Positions 14,573 through 20,809 of a stretch of DNA of 20,809 bases are shown here, one piece after another (positions within the stretch are counted from its first letter, which is position 1; each line of letters opens with the position of its first letter). The DNA is from JBGPNN01 sp041487495 (GTDB lineage: Bacteria > Sysuimicrobiota > Sysuimicrobiia > Sysuimicrobiales > Humicultoraceae). The notes below the pieces were generated by a model that worked only from the letters and a program-made list of their open reading frames with translations, was not told the DNA's origin and did no database searches. The translations under genes were made by a program, and so were the position numbers. The stretch is taken from assembly GCA_041487495.1 (NCBI GenBank), contig JBGPNN010000031.1:1-20809 (forward strand), given 5' to 3'.

Positions 14573-15202
14573 ATGCAGGAAACTCGGCGTCAGATCGTGG
14601 AGTTGCTGCGCGTCCACGGTCCCCAGACTGTCGAGGATCTGGTGCGGGCGATGAGGTTGACCCGGACCGCCGTCACGACCCACCTCGCTTCGTTGCAGGC
14701 GGACGGGTTTGTGGTGAGACAGGGCTTCCGCGCCGGGCCACGGCGGCCCAGCGTCATCTACGCGTTGACGCCGGCCGCTGACACGCTGTTCCCCAAGGTC
14801 TACGAGGAGTTCGCCGCGGTGATCCTGACGGAGGTCAAGCGCGGTGGATCAGCGGACTTGAAGCGCCTGCTGCGGCGCATCGGCGAGGCGTGGATCGCGC
14901 GCGACCTGCCCAGGGTCGATGGGACGGCGGGACGGGAGCGACTGCAGCGAGTTAAGACGATCCTCGCAGAGCGCGGCTTCATGCCCGTCCTCGACCGGAC
15001 CCGCGACGGGTACACTCTCCGCGAGTACAATTGCCCCGTGATGCGTCTGGCATTCGAGCACGCCGAGGTCTGCGACATGATCCACCACTGGCTGGAAGCC
15101 CTGTTTGGTCTGCCGCTCAAGCGGGTGCAGTGCCTCCGCCAGGGTGACTCGTTCTCCTCATATACCCTCAAGGTCATCTCGGGCGCCGCGCAGACCACAT
15201 AG
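14573..15202 (+). CDS. SufR/COG2345-like winged-helix regulator, putative Fe-S sensor
   Basis: A 209-residue transcription factor. Residues 1-65 are a winged helix (RRQIVELLRVHGPQTVEDLV, then a TAVTTHLASLQADGFV recognition helix and a PSVIYALT wing strand). The C-terminal half has the effector domain seen in SufR relatives, with three spaced cysteines: Cys154 in EYNCP, Cys167 in AEVCD and Cys187 in VQCLRQGD. In SufR-type proteins such cysteines hold an iron-sulfur cluster that controls DNA binding; here a further cysteine expected near GDSFSSYTL is absent. It would act as a redox- or iron-responsive repressor, by inference. Gene order supports this: a flavin reductase gene follows 25 nt downstream, and a secreted-protein gene is divergent across an operator-like dyad. 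Confidence 0.8.
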   Translation: MQETRRQIVELLRVHGPQTVEDLVRAMRLTRTAVTTHLASLQADGFVVRQGFRAGPRRPSVIYALTPAADTLFPKVYEEFAAVILTEVKRGGSADLKRLLRRIGEAWIARDLPRVDGTAGRERLQRVKTILAERGFMPVLDRTRDGYTLREYNCPVMRLAFEHAEVCDMIHHWLEALFGLPLKRVQCLRQGDSFSSYTLKVISGAAQTT

Positions 15203-15227
15203 TCGGCGGCCACACAGGAGCTGCGTG

Positions 15228-15956
15228 ATGCCCAGGTTCACATTTCCTCTGATGTCGCGGGAGCACGTCGCCGACGGCACGACGGCGTTCAGGTTTGATT
15301 TCGAAGGACAGGACTTTACGTTCAAACCTGGGCAGTACGTCTCCCTCACTGTGCCCGACCCGATTTATCAGGATGAGAAGGGCAACACGCGATCATTCTC
15401 GATTGCCTCATCCCCACAGGACCGGTTTCTGCTTATCGTCACGCGCATGAGCGGGAGTGCTTTGAAGCGGACGCTCGCCGAAGTGACGCTGGGCACACGC
15501 GTCGACGTGCGGGGCCCGCTCGGGTCGTTCACGCTGCCGCAAGACTCGAGCCGGCCTCTCGTGCTGGTTGCCGGCGGGATTGGGATCACGCCGTTTCGCA
15601 GCATGGTCAAGCATGCCACCGAGCGGTCGCTGCCGCACCGCCTGACGCTGATCTACTCAAACCGGACCCCCCAGGATGCGCCCTTCCTTGAGGAGCTGCA
15701 GACCTGGGCGCAGCAGAATCCCAACGTCCGCTTCGTGCCGACCATGACGCAGCCCGAGCAGGCGAAGGTGCCCTGGCACGGCCGGACCGGGTACATCGAC
15801 GGAGCATTCATCAGCGAAGTGGTCGAGGACCGCGAGCATTCCCTCGTGTATGCCGCCGGCCTACCGGGGATGGTTGGCGGCGTCGCGCGGGCCCTGGCGG
15901 AGGCCGGTCTGAGCGAAGACCAGGTCAGGACTGAGGAGTTCGACGGCTACGAATGA
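15228..15956 (+). CDS. Ferredoxin-NAD(P)+ reductase-like flavoprotein
   Basis: A 242-residue FAD/NAD(P)-dependent oxidoreductase containing only the two core FNR domains. The FAD-binding barrel shows FKPGQYVSLTVPD and the flavin motif RSFSIASSP (about residues 58-66). The nucleotide-binding domain shows AGGIGITPFRSM (about 110-121) and LIYSNRTPQDAPFLEEL, followed by a YAAGLPGMV motif. There is no fused 2Fe-2S ferredoxin or oxygenase domain, so electrons must pass to or from a separate partner, not found nearby. ATG at 15228 is chosen, with CAGGAG 7 nt upstream, rather than the open frame back to 15105, which overlaps the regulator. It lies 25 nt after the SufR-like regulator and is probably in its operon. 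Confidence 0.9.
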   Translation: MPRFTFPLMSREHVADGTTAFRFDFEGQDFTFKPGQYVSLTVPDPIYQDEKGNTRSFSIASSPQDRFLLIVTRMSGSALKRTLAEVTLGTRVDVRGPLGSFTLPQDSSRPLVLVAGGIGITPFRSMVKHATERSLPHRLTLIYSNRTPQDAPFLEELQTWAQQNPNVRFVPTMTQPEQAKVPWHGRTGYIDGAFISEVVEDREHSLVYAAGLPGMVGGVARALAEAGLSEDQVRTEEFDGYE

Positions 15957-16008
15957 GACAGAGCCGCGGCGACGGTTGACCCCGGGCCGTACGATTTTCT
16001 GACGATTC

Positions 16009-16028
16009 GTTATAACACGTTATAACGT
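16009..16028. repeat. Tandem GTTATAAC palindromes, 10-bp period
   Basis: GTTATAAC occurs at 16009-16016 and again at 16019-16026, each a perfect 8-bp palindrome, and the second extends to ACGTTATAACGT (16017-16028). The centres are exactly 10 bp apart, about one helical turn, as in sites for regulators that bind on one face of DNA. The location is unusual: it lies between the 3' ends of two convergent genes (15956 and 16090), where no promoter is needed. I found no start codon or -35 that it would serve. Confidence 0.55.
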
Positions 16029-16089
16029 TTCCGCCACATCTTGGACGAAATGTTCAACGGGGCTTCCGGAGCCACAGCGCAACGTGCGT

Positions 16090-16890
16090 TTAGGGCGGTT
16101 GCACGACCCCGGCGGCGTCGATACGCGTGGCCGCGCGGCGGAGCGGCGGCAGGAGTTTGGCAAACGCGTCGTCGGTGGCGAACTGCGCAGGCGGCGCGAC
16201 GACCAGGCCCGCCACCAGCAGCCCATTGGAGCGCCGGACGGGCACGGCCATCGAACTGACCCCGATCAGGGCCTCCTGCCGTGCGTAGGCAATCCCGGTC
16301 GCGCGTACGCGCGCAATGTCCTGCATGAAGCCACCGATCGAACTGATCGTGTGGGGCGTCAGACGCGGCATGCCGGCGGCGTCAAAGAACCGCCGAATCT
16401 CCGCATCGGACCGCTCTGCCAGGAAGAGTTTCCCGATGGCGCTCGCGTGAGGCGGCAATCGATCGCCCGGTCGAGAGTTGACCGTCAGCACCTGGCCGGC
16501 CTCGCGCGCAATCATGATGATCACTTCCTGATCGACGAGCGCGCCCAGCGATACCGTGTAGCCGACCTCATCGGCGAGTTCGGCGACGATGCGCTCCACC
16601 ATGCGGTCCTCGATCTGCGCGCGGAGGTACGCGGTGCCCAGCTCGAAGGCGCCGACACCGATCCGGTACTTGTGTGTCGCCGGATCGAAGCGGAGCAGGC
16701 GGGAGGTGGCCATCGTGACCATCAAGCGGTGGACGGTGGTCCGTTCTAGCCCCAGACGCGCGGCCGCTTCGCTCGGGCTCAGCGGCCGATTGGCCCTCGC
16801 AACAGTCATGAGGATGTCCATGGCCCGGCCAACCGATTGAATGAGTCGGGCCGGAGCGCTACGCGGCCTTCTCGCTGCCTGGGTTGACAT
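16090..16890 (-). CDS. IclR-family transcriptional regulator
   Basis: A 266-residue regulator. The winged helix (about 20-85) has SVGRAMDILMTVARANRPLS, the helix-turn-helix SEAAARLGLERTTVHRLM and the LLRFDPATHKYRIG wing. The effector domain (about 90-260) is typical, with YTVSLGALVDQEVIIMI, PGDRLPPHASAIGKLFLAE and a terminal GIAYARQEALIGVSSMAVPV. Start is ATG at 16890-16888, with AGGA 6 nt upstream; a 54-nt in-frame extension passes through the operator and is unlikely to be coding. It is divergent from the FAD-oxidoreductase operon. IclR proteins commonly bind small carboxylic or aromatic acids and control an adjacent catabolic operon, so it probably responds to the substrate or an intermediate of the enzymes encoded at 16965-20264. 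Confidence 0.93.
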   Translation of the reverse strand: MSTQAARRPRSAPARLIQSVGRAMDILMTVARANRPLSPSEAAARLGLERTTVHRLMVTMATSRLLRFDPATHKYRIGVGAFELGTAYLRAQIEDRMVERIVAELADEVGYTVSLGALVDQEVIIMIAREAGQVLTVNSRPGDRLPPHASAIGKLFLAERSDAEIRRFFDAAGMPRLTPHTISSIGGFMQDIARVRATGIAYARQEALIGVSSMAVPVRRSNGLLVAGLVVAPPAQFATDDAFAKLLPPLRRAATRIDAAGVVQPP

Positions 16891-16913
16891 GCGAAATCCT
16901 CGGTGTGTATTAT
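16884..16913 (+). promoter_or_regulatory. Promoter of the FAD-oxidoreductase operon
   Basis: A perfect -35 TTGACA (16884-16889) is followed after 18 nt by TATTAT (16908-16913; five of six consensus). It is the best sigma-70 promoter in the window. Its -35 overlaps the start codon of the divergent iclR-type gene. Transcription should begin near 16920, inside the palindrome at 16915-16929. On the minus strand the same region gives TATAAT (16914-16909), a perfect -10 for the regulator gene, without a good -35. Confidence 0.7.
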
Positions 16914-16914
16914 A

Positions 16915-16929
16915 TGCACAACGCGTGCA
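16915..16929. promoter_or_regulatory. TGCAC-N5-GTGCA palindrome, candidate IclR operator
   Basis: TGCAC (16915-16919) and GTGCA (16925-16929) are perfect inverted arms around AACGC. The site covers the predicted transcription start of the plus-strand operon and lies in the -35/-10 spacer for the minus-strand regulator gene. A dimer bound here would block the operon and also affect the regulator's own transcription. Assignment to the IclR protein is by proximity. Confidence 0.6.
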
Positions 16930-16964
16930 CCATTTCCACAACAAAATATCTGGAGACGATGCCG

Positions 16965-18296
16965 ATGCGCACGGTCCATGAACCCGGTGGGCAAATCCCG
17001 GTGGTCCGAGAGTGCGACGTGCTCGTCGTCGGCGGAGGCCCTGCGGGGCAGGCGGCCGCGGTGGCCGCGGCGCGCGCGGGTGCTCAGGTCGCGCTGTTGG
17101 AGCGGTACGGGTACCTAGGCGGGTTGGCGTCCGGCGGGATGGTGTTGGTGCTCGACGACATGTGCGCGCCGGGTGAGGTCTCGGTCGGTGGGCTGGCGCT
17201 TGAGATCATCGATCGGCTGAGAACGATCGGCGCCGTGGTCACCCCGCCGCTTGAAGACTGTTTTCGCAACGATCCCGACGTGCTGGCACGCTGGGCTCGG
17301 TGGGGCTTCGAAGAGCTGTATTCGCGCACCCGGCCCAAACCGCTCGTGTTTGCCGGATCATTCGATCCGGAGGGTTGGAAGCAGGTCTCGCAGGAGATGG
17401 CGCTGGAGGCCGGCGTGCACCTGCGGTTGCACTCGTGGTTTTCTCGCGCGGTGGTCGAAGACGGCGTGGTGCGGGGCGCCATTGTCGAGACCAAGTCCGG
17501 CCGGCAGGCGGTACTGGGTCGGGTTGTGATCGACGCGACCGGTGACGGCGACGTCTTTGGGAGCGCTGGCGCGCCGCAAGTCCACGGGTCGTACATCCTG
17601 ACGCTGGTCCACCGGCTCGCCGACGTCGATATTGATGAGGCCCTGCGATTCGAGCGTGACGACCCCGAGGCGGCCCGCCAAGTCGATACCGATGTGAAGC
17701 GTCTACTCGGCGGCTCGTGGGACCACTGGTGGCTGCGCACACCGCGGCCCGGCGTGGTGTGGTGCAACTGCCCGCACATCCCCGGGTACGATGGACTGAA
17801 TCCCGAGCATCTCACACACATCGAGATCGAAGGCCGGCGCCGTTTCATGAAAGTGCTGGAGTACGTGCGCAAACACTATCCGGGCTTCCAGCGCGCGTAC
17901 ATCCTGGACGCCGCGCCCCAGGTCGGTGTGCGCCAGACACGTTTGCTGGAAGGCGAGTACGTCGTCACCAAAGAAGACCTGCTCGAACGCCGCCGCTTCC
18001 ATGACGTGGTGGCGCGCGGGCGCGACTACTACACGCCCTACCGCAGCCTCGTCCCGAAGGACATCGACGGCCTACTGGTCGCCGGCCGGCACTACTCGGC
18101 GACGCCCGAAGCGCAGCGGATCAGCCGGGAGATCCCGCCGATGATGGTGATGGGCGAAGCCGCCGGAGTCGCGGCGGTGTTGAGCCTGGAGTCCGGCGTG
18201 GCGCCGCGCCGGGTCGACGTGGCGACGTTGCAGAGGCGGCTCATCGCCCAGGGGGTGAACCTGGGTACGCCCGAGCCCGTGAGAGGCGCGACCTAA
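16965..18296 (+). CDS. FAD-dependent oxidoreductase (FAD_oxidored / pfam12831-type)
   Basis: A 443-residue flavoprotein. The N-terminal dinucleotide fold is complete: CDVLVVGGGPAGQAAAVAAA (about 17-36) and VALLERYGYLGG. A middle strand motif, VVIDATGDGDVFGSAGAP, and the C-terminal segment GLLVAGRHYSATPEAQR, with MVMGEAAGVAAV, close the FAD site. This group is usually annotated only as FAD-dependent oxidoreductase and acts on unknown, often polar, substrates. A start at 16965 is preferred, as GGAG lies 9 nt upstream; the ATG at 16959 is only 3 nt from it. It is the first gene of an operon with enoyl-CoA hydratase (4 nt downstream) and CaiB/BaiF transferase, so it may oxidise the same substrate before or after CoA activation. 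Confidence 0.9.
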   Translation: MRTVHEPGGQIPVVRECDVLVVGGGPAGQAAAVAAARAGAQVALLERYGYLGGLASGGMVLVLDDMCAPGEVSVGGLALEIIDRLRTIGAVVTPPLEDCFRNDPDVLARWARWGFEELYSRTRPKPLVFAGSFDPEGWKQVSQEMALEAGVHLRLHSWFSRAVVEDGVVRGAIVETKSGRQAVLGRVVIDATGDGDVFGSAGAPQVHGSYILTLVHRLADVDIDEALRFERDDPEAARQVDTDVKRLLGGSWDHWWLRTPRPGVVWCNCPHIPGYDGLNPEHLTHIEIEGRRRFMKVLEYVRKHYPGFQRAYILDAAPQVGVRQTRLLEGEYVVTKEDLLERRRFHDVVARGRDYYTPYRSLVPKDIDGLLVAGRHYSATPEAQRISREIPPMMVMGEAAGVAAVLSLESGVAPRRVDVATLQRRLIAQGVNLGTPEPVRGAT

Positions 18297-18300
18297 CCCC

Positions 18301-19083
18301 ATGACGCAGTTTTGCCGCACCGAACGCGACGGCCACCTGCTCGTCGTGACGATCAACCGCCCCGAGGTCCGCAACGCGCTGCACCGCGCCGCCACCGACG
18401 AGCTCGACGAGATCTGGAATTCGTATGAAACTGATCCCGATCTCCGGGTGGCGATCCTCACCGGCGCAGGCGACAAGGCCTTCTGCGCCGGGTATGACAT
18501 GAAAGAGCCGTCCGCGCCGCCCGGCAAGAGTTTTCTGGCGGTACGACACCCGCGGGGTATCGGTGGGTTGGCGTTGCGATTCGACGGTACCAAACCGATT
18601 ATCGCGGCCGTCAACGGTGTGTCGGTCGGCGGCGGGTTCGAGCTGGCGCTGGCGTGTGACATCATCGTGGCCGCCGAGCACGCCGAGTTTGGTTTCCCCG
18701 AGCCGCGCATCGCGCGGACGGCGATGGACGGCGGGATGCACCGACTGGTGCGTCACGTGCCCCTCAAGGTGGCCATGGGGATGCTGCTGACGGGCCGGCG
18801 CATCCCCGCGGCCGAGGCCTGGCGGATCGGGCTGGTCAATGAAGTCACACCGGCCACGGACCTGATCGGTGCCGCGCGCCGCTGGGCGGAGCAGATTTTG
18901 GAATGCGCCCCGCTGTCGGTGCAGGGAACCAAGGCCGCCGTGATGGCGGGCCTGGGTCTGCCCTTGCCGGCCGCGGTCGCGCTGGTGCCTCCGGCGATGG
19001 CGAAGTCGATGAGCTCGGACGATCACGCCGAAGGTGTCAACGCATTCTTAGAAAGGAGAGTGCCGCGATGGTCCGGCCGGTAG
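18301..19083 (+). CDS. Enoyl-CoA hydratase/isomerase family protein
   Basis: A 260-residue crotonase-fold enzyme, full length. The oxyanion-hole segments are KAFCAGYDMKE (about 59-69) and NGVSVGGGFELALACDI (105-121). The two catalytic acidic positions of hydratases are present: Glu114 in GGFELA and Glu134 in GFPEPRI. There is also an Asp143 in AMDGGMHRL. It should act on an acyl-CoA thioester, for instance hydrating or dehydrating an enoyl/3-hydroxyacyl-CoA, in the cytosol. It starts 4 nt after the FAD-oxidoreductase stop and overlaps the following CoA-transferase gene by 16 nt, so the three form one unit. A CoA-transferase/hydratase pair recalls CaiB/CaiD of carnitine metabolism, but the overall set differs and the substrate is unknown. 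Confidence 0.92.
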   Translation: MTQFCRTERDGHLLVVTINRPEVRNALHRAATDELDEIWNSYETDPDLRVAILTGAGDKAFCAGYDMKEPSAPPGKSFLAVRHPRGIGGLALRFDGTKPIIAAVNGVSVGGGFELALACDIIVAAEHAEFGFPEPRIARTAMDGGMHRLVRHVPLKVAMGMLLTGRRIPAAEAWRIGLVNEVTPATDLIGAARRWAEQILECAPLSVQGTKAAVMAGLGLPLPAAVALVPPAMAKSMSSDDHAEGVNAFLERRVPRWSGR

Positions 19084-20264
19084 GGAACAGCCCGCTTCAG
19101 GGGGTCACCGTGCTCGACTTCACGCAGATCGAGCTCGGGCCGTGCTGCACGCAGACACTAGGGGATTTCGGCGCTGATGTGATCAAGATCGAGCGCCCGG
19201 GGCAAGGCGATCTGTCGCGCGCCCACATGAAGCACAAGAGCGGCGAGAGCGCCATCTTTTGGAGCCTGAACCGTAACAAGCGCAGCGTGGCGATCGATAT
19301 CCGATCGCCGATGGGGCGCGAGGCCATCTACCGGCTCGCGCGGAAGGCCGACGTGGTGGTGCATAACTTCCGCCCGGGCGTGATGGAGCGGTTGGGGTTT
19401 GGGCCTGAGCCACTACGGGCGATCAACCCGCGCCTCATCTACGCCTTCGGGAGCGGGTACGGTCCAACGGGCCCGTATCGGGACAAGGGTGGCCAGGACG
19501 TGCTCGCGCAGGCGATGAGCGGTATTGCCGCGCGGCGGGCCGACCCCGCTGCGCCGCCCGAGCCGTGCGCGACGCCGATCGCCGACTTCACGGCGGGGAT
19601 GCTGCTGGTCCAGGCGATCTTGCTGGCATTGCTGGCGCGGGCGCGCACCGGCGAAGGGCAGGTGGTCCACGCATCGCTGCTCGACGGCATGCTGGCCATG
19701 CAACTGCAGGAAGCCACCGTGTGGCTGAATCTCGGCGAGCGCCTGAACTGGGGCGCCTTCCCGCTCTCCGGCACCTTCAAGACCCTCGACGGCCACGTGG
19801 TGATGGTGGGGGCGTTCAAGCCCAACCCGCTCCAGCTCATTTGCCAGGGGCTGGGCATCGAGGACCTGTCGGCCGATGCACGCTACGCGACGCACAAGGA
19901 GCAAATGGCGCATCGAGACGATCTACAGGCCCGCTGGCGGCACGAATTCGGCAAACGGACCACCAAAGAAGCGATCGACGGCCTCGAATCCGTCGACATC
20001 CTCTGCGCGCGGGTGAATGCGATCGACGAGATCCTGGCCGAACCGCAGGTGGCGCACAATCAGATGGTCATCGAGATTGACCATCGCGACATGGGGCCGA
20101 TCAAAATGGTAGGCATCCCGGTGAAGCTGGAGGGCACGCCGGGGACGGTACGTCTCGCGCCGCCTCGCCTGGGTGAGCACACGCAGGAAGTCCTGACCGA
20201 ATTGGGATTTGCGCCCGACGAGATTGCGGCGATGCTCGACGATACCAGCCGTGTAGGGCGATGA
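19068..20264 (+). CDS. CaiB/BaiF family CoA-transferase (class III)
   Basis: A 398-residue class III CoA-transferase that would move CoA between carboxylic acids, in the cytosol. Family landmarks: LQGVTVLDFTQIELGPCCTQ with LGDFGADVIKIERPGQGD near the N terminus, LNRNKRSVAIDIRSP, VVHNFRPGVMERLG, a GSGYGPTGPYRDKGG loop, and the likely nucleophile Asp173 in IADFTAGM. The length matches the family. ATG at 19068 is chosen, with AAAGGAG 9 nt upstream; this start overlaps the hydratase gene by 16 nt. It would activate the acid substrate of the operon. Which acid is unknown. A sugar-type binding protein gene follows 95 nt downstream. Confidence 0.93.
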   Translation: MVRPVGNSPLQGVTVLDFTQIELGPCCTQTLGDFGADVIKIERPGQGDLSRAHMKHKSGESAIFWSLNRNKRSVAIDIRSPMGREAIYRLARKADVVVHNFRPGVMERLGFGPEPLRAINPRLIYAFGSGYGPTGPYRDKGGQDVLAQAMSGIAARRADPAAPPEPCATPIADFTAGMLLVQAILLALLARARTGEGQVVHASLLDGMLAMQLQEATVWLNLGERLNWGAFPLSGTFKTLDGHVVMVGAFKPNPLQLICQGLGIEDLSADARYATHKEQMAHRDDLQARWRHEFGKRTTKEAIDGLESVDILCARVNAIDEILAEPQVAHNQMVIEIDHRDMGPIKMVGIPVKLEGTPGTVRLAPPRLGEHTQEVLTELGFAPDEIAAMLDDTSRVGR

Positions 20265-20359
20265 CGAACGCGCGTGTCGGCAGGAGAGCCCCGGCGACGG
20301 GCGGAACCTCCTAGCCACTCGCGGCTGCAAGAATCTGCACAACGTCATAGGGGGGAACG

Positions 20360-20809
20360 ATGATGCGCACGCCACCGACCCGCTTGCTGGCCGGGTTACT
20401 CGTCCTGCTGATGGTCGTTCTGATCGTGCCGATGTCACCGGCGCAGATCGCCCTGGCGCAGCAGAAGACCTCGCTCCGGTTCTGGATGGCCGCCGATCCG
20501 GCGCTTGAGCCGGCCATGGACGAGCTGCTGAAAGGCTTCATGAAGGCGAATCCCAACGTCACGGTCCAGCGGGACGCGTTTCCCTTCAACGAGTATCACC
20601 AGAAGATCACCACGGCGTCGGCGGCCGGCGACACCCCCGACGTGTTCTGGATGGACGTGCGGACCGCGGCGTTTGCGGCACAGGGAAGCCTGCTGGTCCT
20701 CACCAAGTACCTCACCCCCCAAAACAAAGGCGACATCATCGACTCGGGGTTCATCGAACCGGTCTGGAAGGGGCAGATCTACGGCGTGCCCATGCACGAG
20801 TTGACCGAA
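20360..20809 (+). CDS. ABC transporter solute-binding protein, sugar type (family 1), N-terminal part, cut by window edge
   Basis: The first 150 residues of a periplasmic binding protein. ATG at 20360 (or 20363, directly following) has AGGGGGG upstream. Residues 1-33 form a signal peptide (LLAGLLVLLMVVLIV, cleavage near IALAQ-Q). No lipobox cysteine is present. The mature start SLRFWMAADPALEPAMDELL and the segments FMKANPNVTVQ, NEYHQKITTASAAGDTPDVF and GQIYGVPMHE are typical of carbohydrate-type (SBP_bac_1) receptors. It lies on the same strand as the CoA-transferase operon, 95 nt downstream, where I see no clear terminator. It may import the substrate of that pathway. The remainder and the permeases are outside the window. 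Confidence 0.88.
   Translation, partial: MMRTPPTRLLAGLLVLLMVVLIVPMSPAQIALAQQKTSLRFWMAADPALEPAMDELLKGFMKANPNVTVQRDAFPFNEYHQKITTASAAGDTPDVFWMDVRTAAFAAQGSLLVLTKYLTPQNKGDIIDSGFIEPVWKGQIYGVPMHELTE

Noticed and set aside
16061..16073. GGCTTCCGGAGCC hairpin between convergent genes as a terminator
   Set aside because: The stem is only four Watson-Crick pairs plus a wobble, and no T-run follows on either strand.

Overview
The window is GC-rich bacterial chromosomal DNA (about two thirds G+C by eye). It is densely packed with single-copy metabolic, transport and regulatory genes on both strands. I see no rRNA, tRNA, CRISPR array, transposase, integrase or phage gene. No gene-free stretch exceeds 300 bases; the longest gaps are 3627-3809, 9531-9699 and 11930-12096. 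The two solute-binding proteins have signal peptides of the signal-peptidase-I type without a lipobox cysteine, which fits a diderm (Gram-negative-type) envelope. Many ABC importers, an IclR regulator, a CaiB/BaiF CoA-transferase, an enoyl-CoA hydratase and an ECF sigma/anti-sigma pair together suggest an uncultivated soil or groundwater heterotroph, for example of the Methylomirabilota/Rokubacteria or Sysuimicrobiota kind. That placement is inference and weak.

Layout: (1) 1-1299, minus strand: a polyamine/iron-type ABC importer, binding protein then ATPase, continuing off the left edge. (2) 1390-2737, plus: a secreted PsbP-like-fold protein and a two-segment membrane protein with a possible cytosolic HTH. 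These converge, with a single base between, on a six-cysteine secreted protein of unknown function (2739-3626, minus). (3) 3810-8475, plus: an ABC-2 exporter (ATPase and permease), a DesK/NarL-type sensor kinase and response regulator, then a membrane-anchored proline-rich TPR protein. This resembles exporter/two-component modules that sense and expel membrane-active compounds. (4) 8532-11929: an aldo/keto reductase, an ECF sigma factor with its zinc-type anti-sigma factor, a VOC/extradiol-dioxygenase-like protein and a convergent cupin. (5) 12097-13763: a second aldo/keto reductase, a DUF167 protein and a DinB-like metalloprotein. (6) 13804-15956: a divergon in which a SufR-like three-cysteine winged-helix regulator, followed by a ferredoxin-reductase-like flavoprotein, faces a secreted helical protein of unknown function across an AT-rich operator region. 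(7) 16090-20809: an IclR regulator divergent from a FAD oxidoreductase, enoyl-CoA hydratase and CaiB/BaiF CoA-transferase, followed by a second, sugar-type binding protein cut by the right edge.

The most informative non-coding signals are four operator-like sites. One is a chain of ATGACC half-sites at 3701-3720. The second is a 31-bp dyad with back-to-back promoters at 14484-14566. The third is a TGCAC-N5-GTGCA palindrome lying on the start point of a near-consensus promoter at 16884-16929. The fourth is a pair of GTTATAAC palindromes spaced 10 bp apart, placed oddly between two convergent genes (16009-16028). The best candidates for undescribed biology are the Fe-S-regulator/reductase/secreted-protein divergon and the IclR-controlled CoA-dependent catabolic cluster. 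Nothing here proves a wholly new system.
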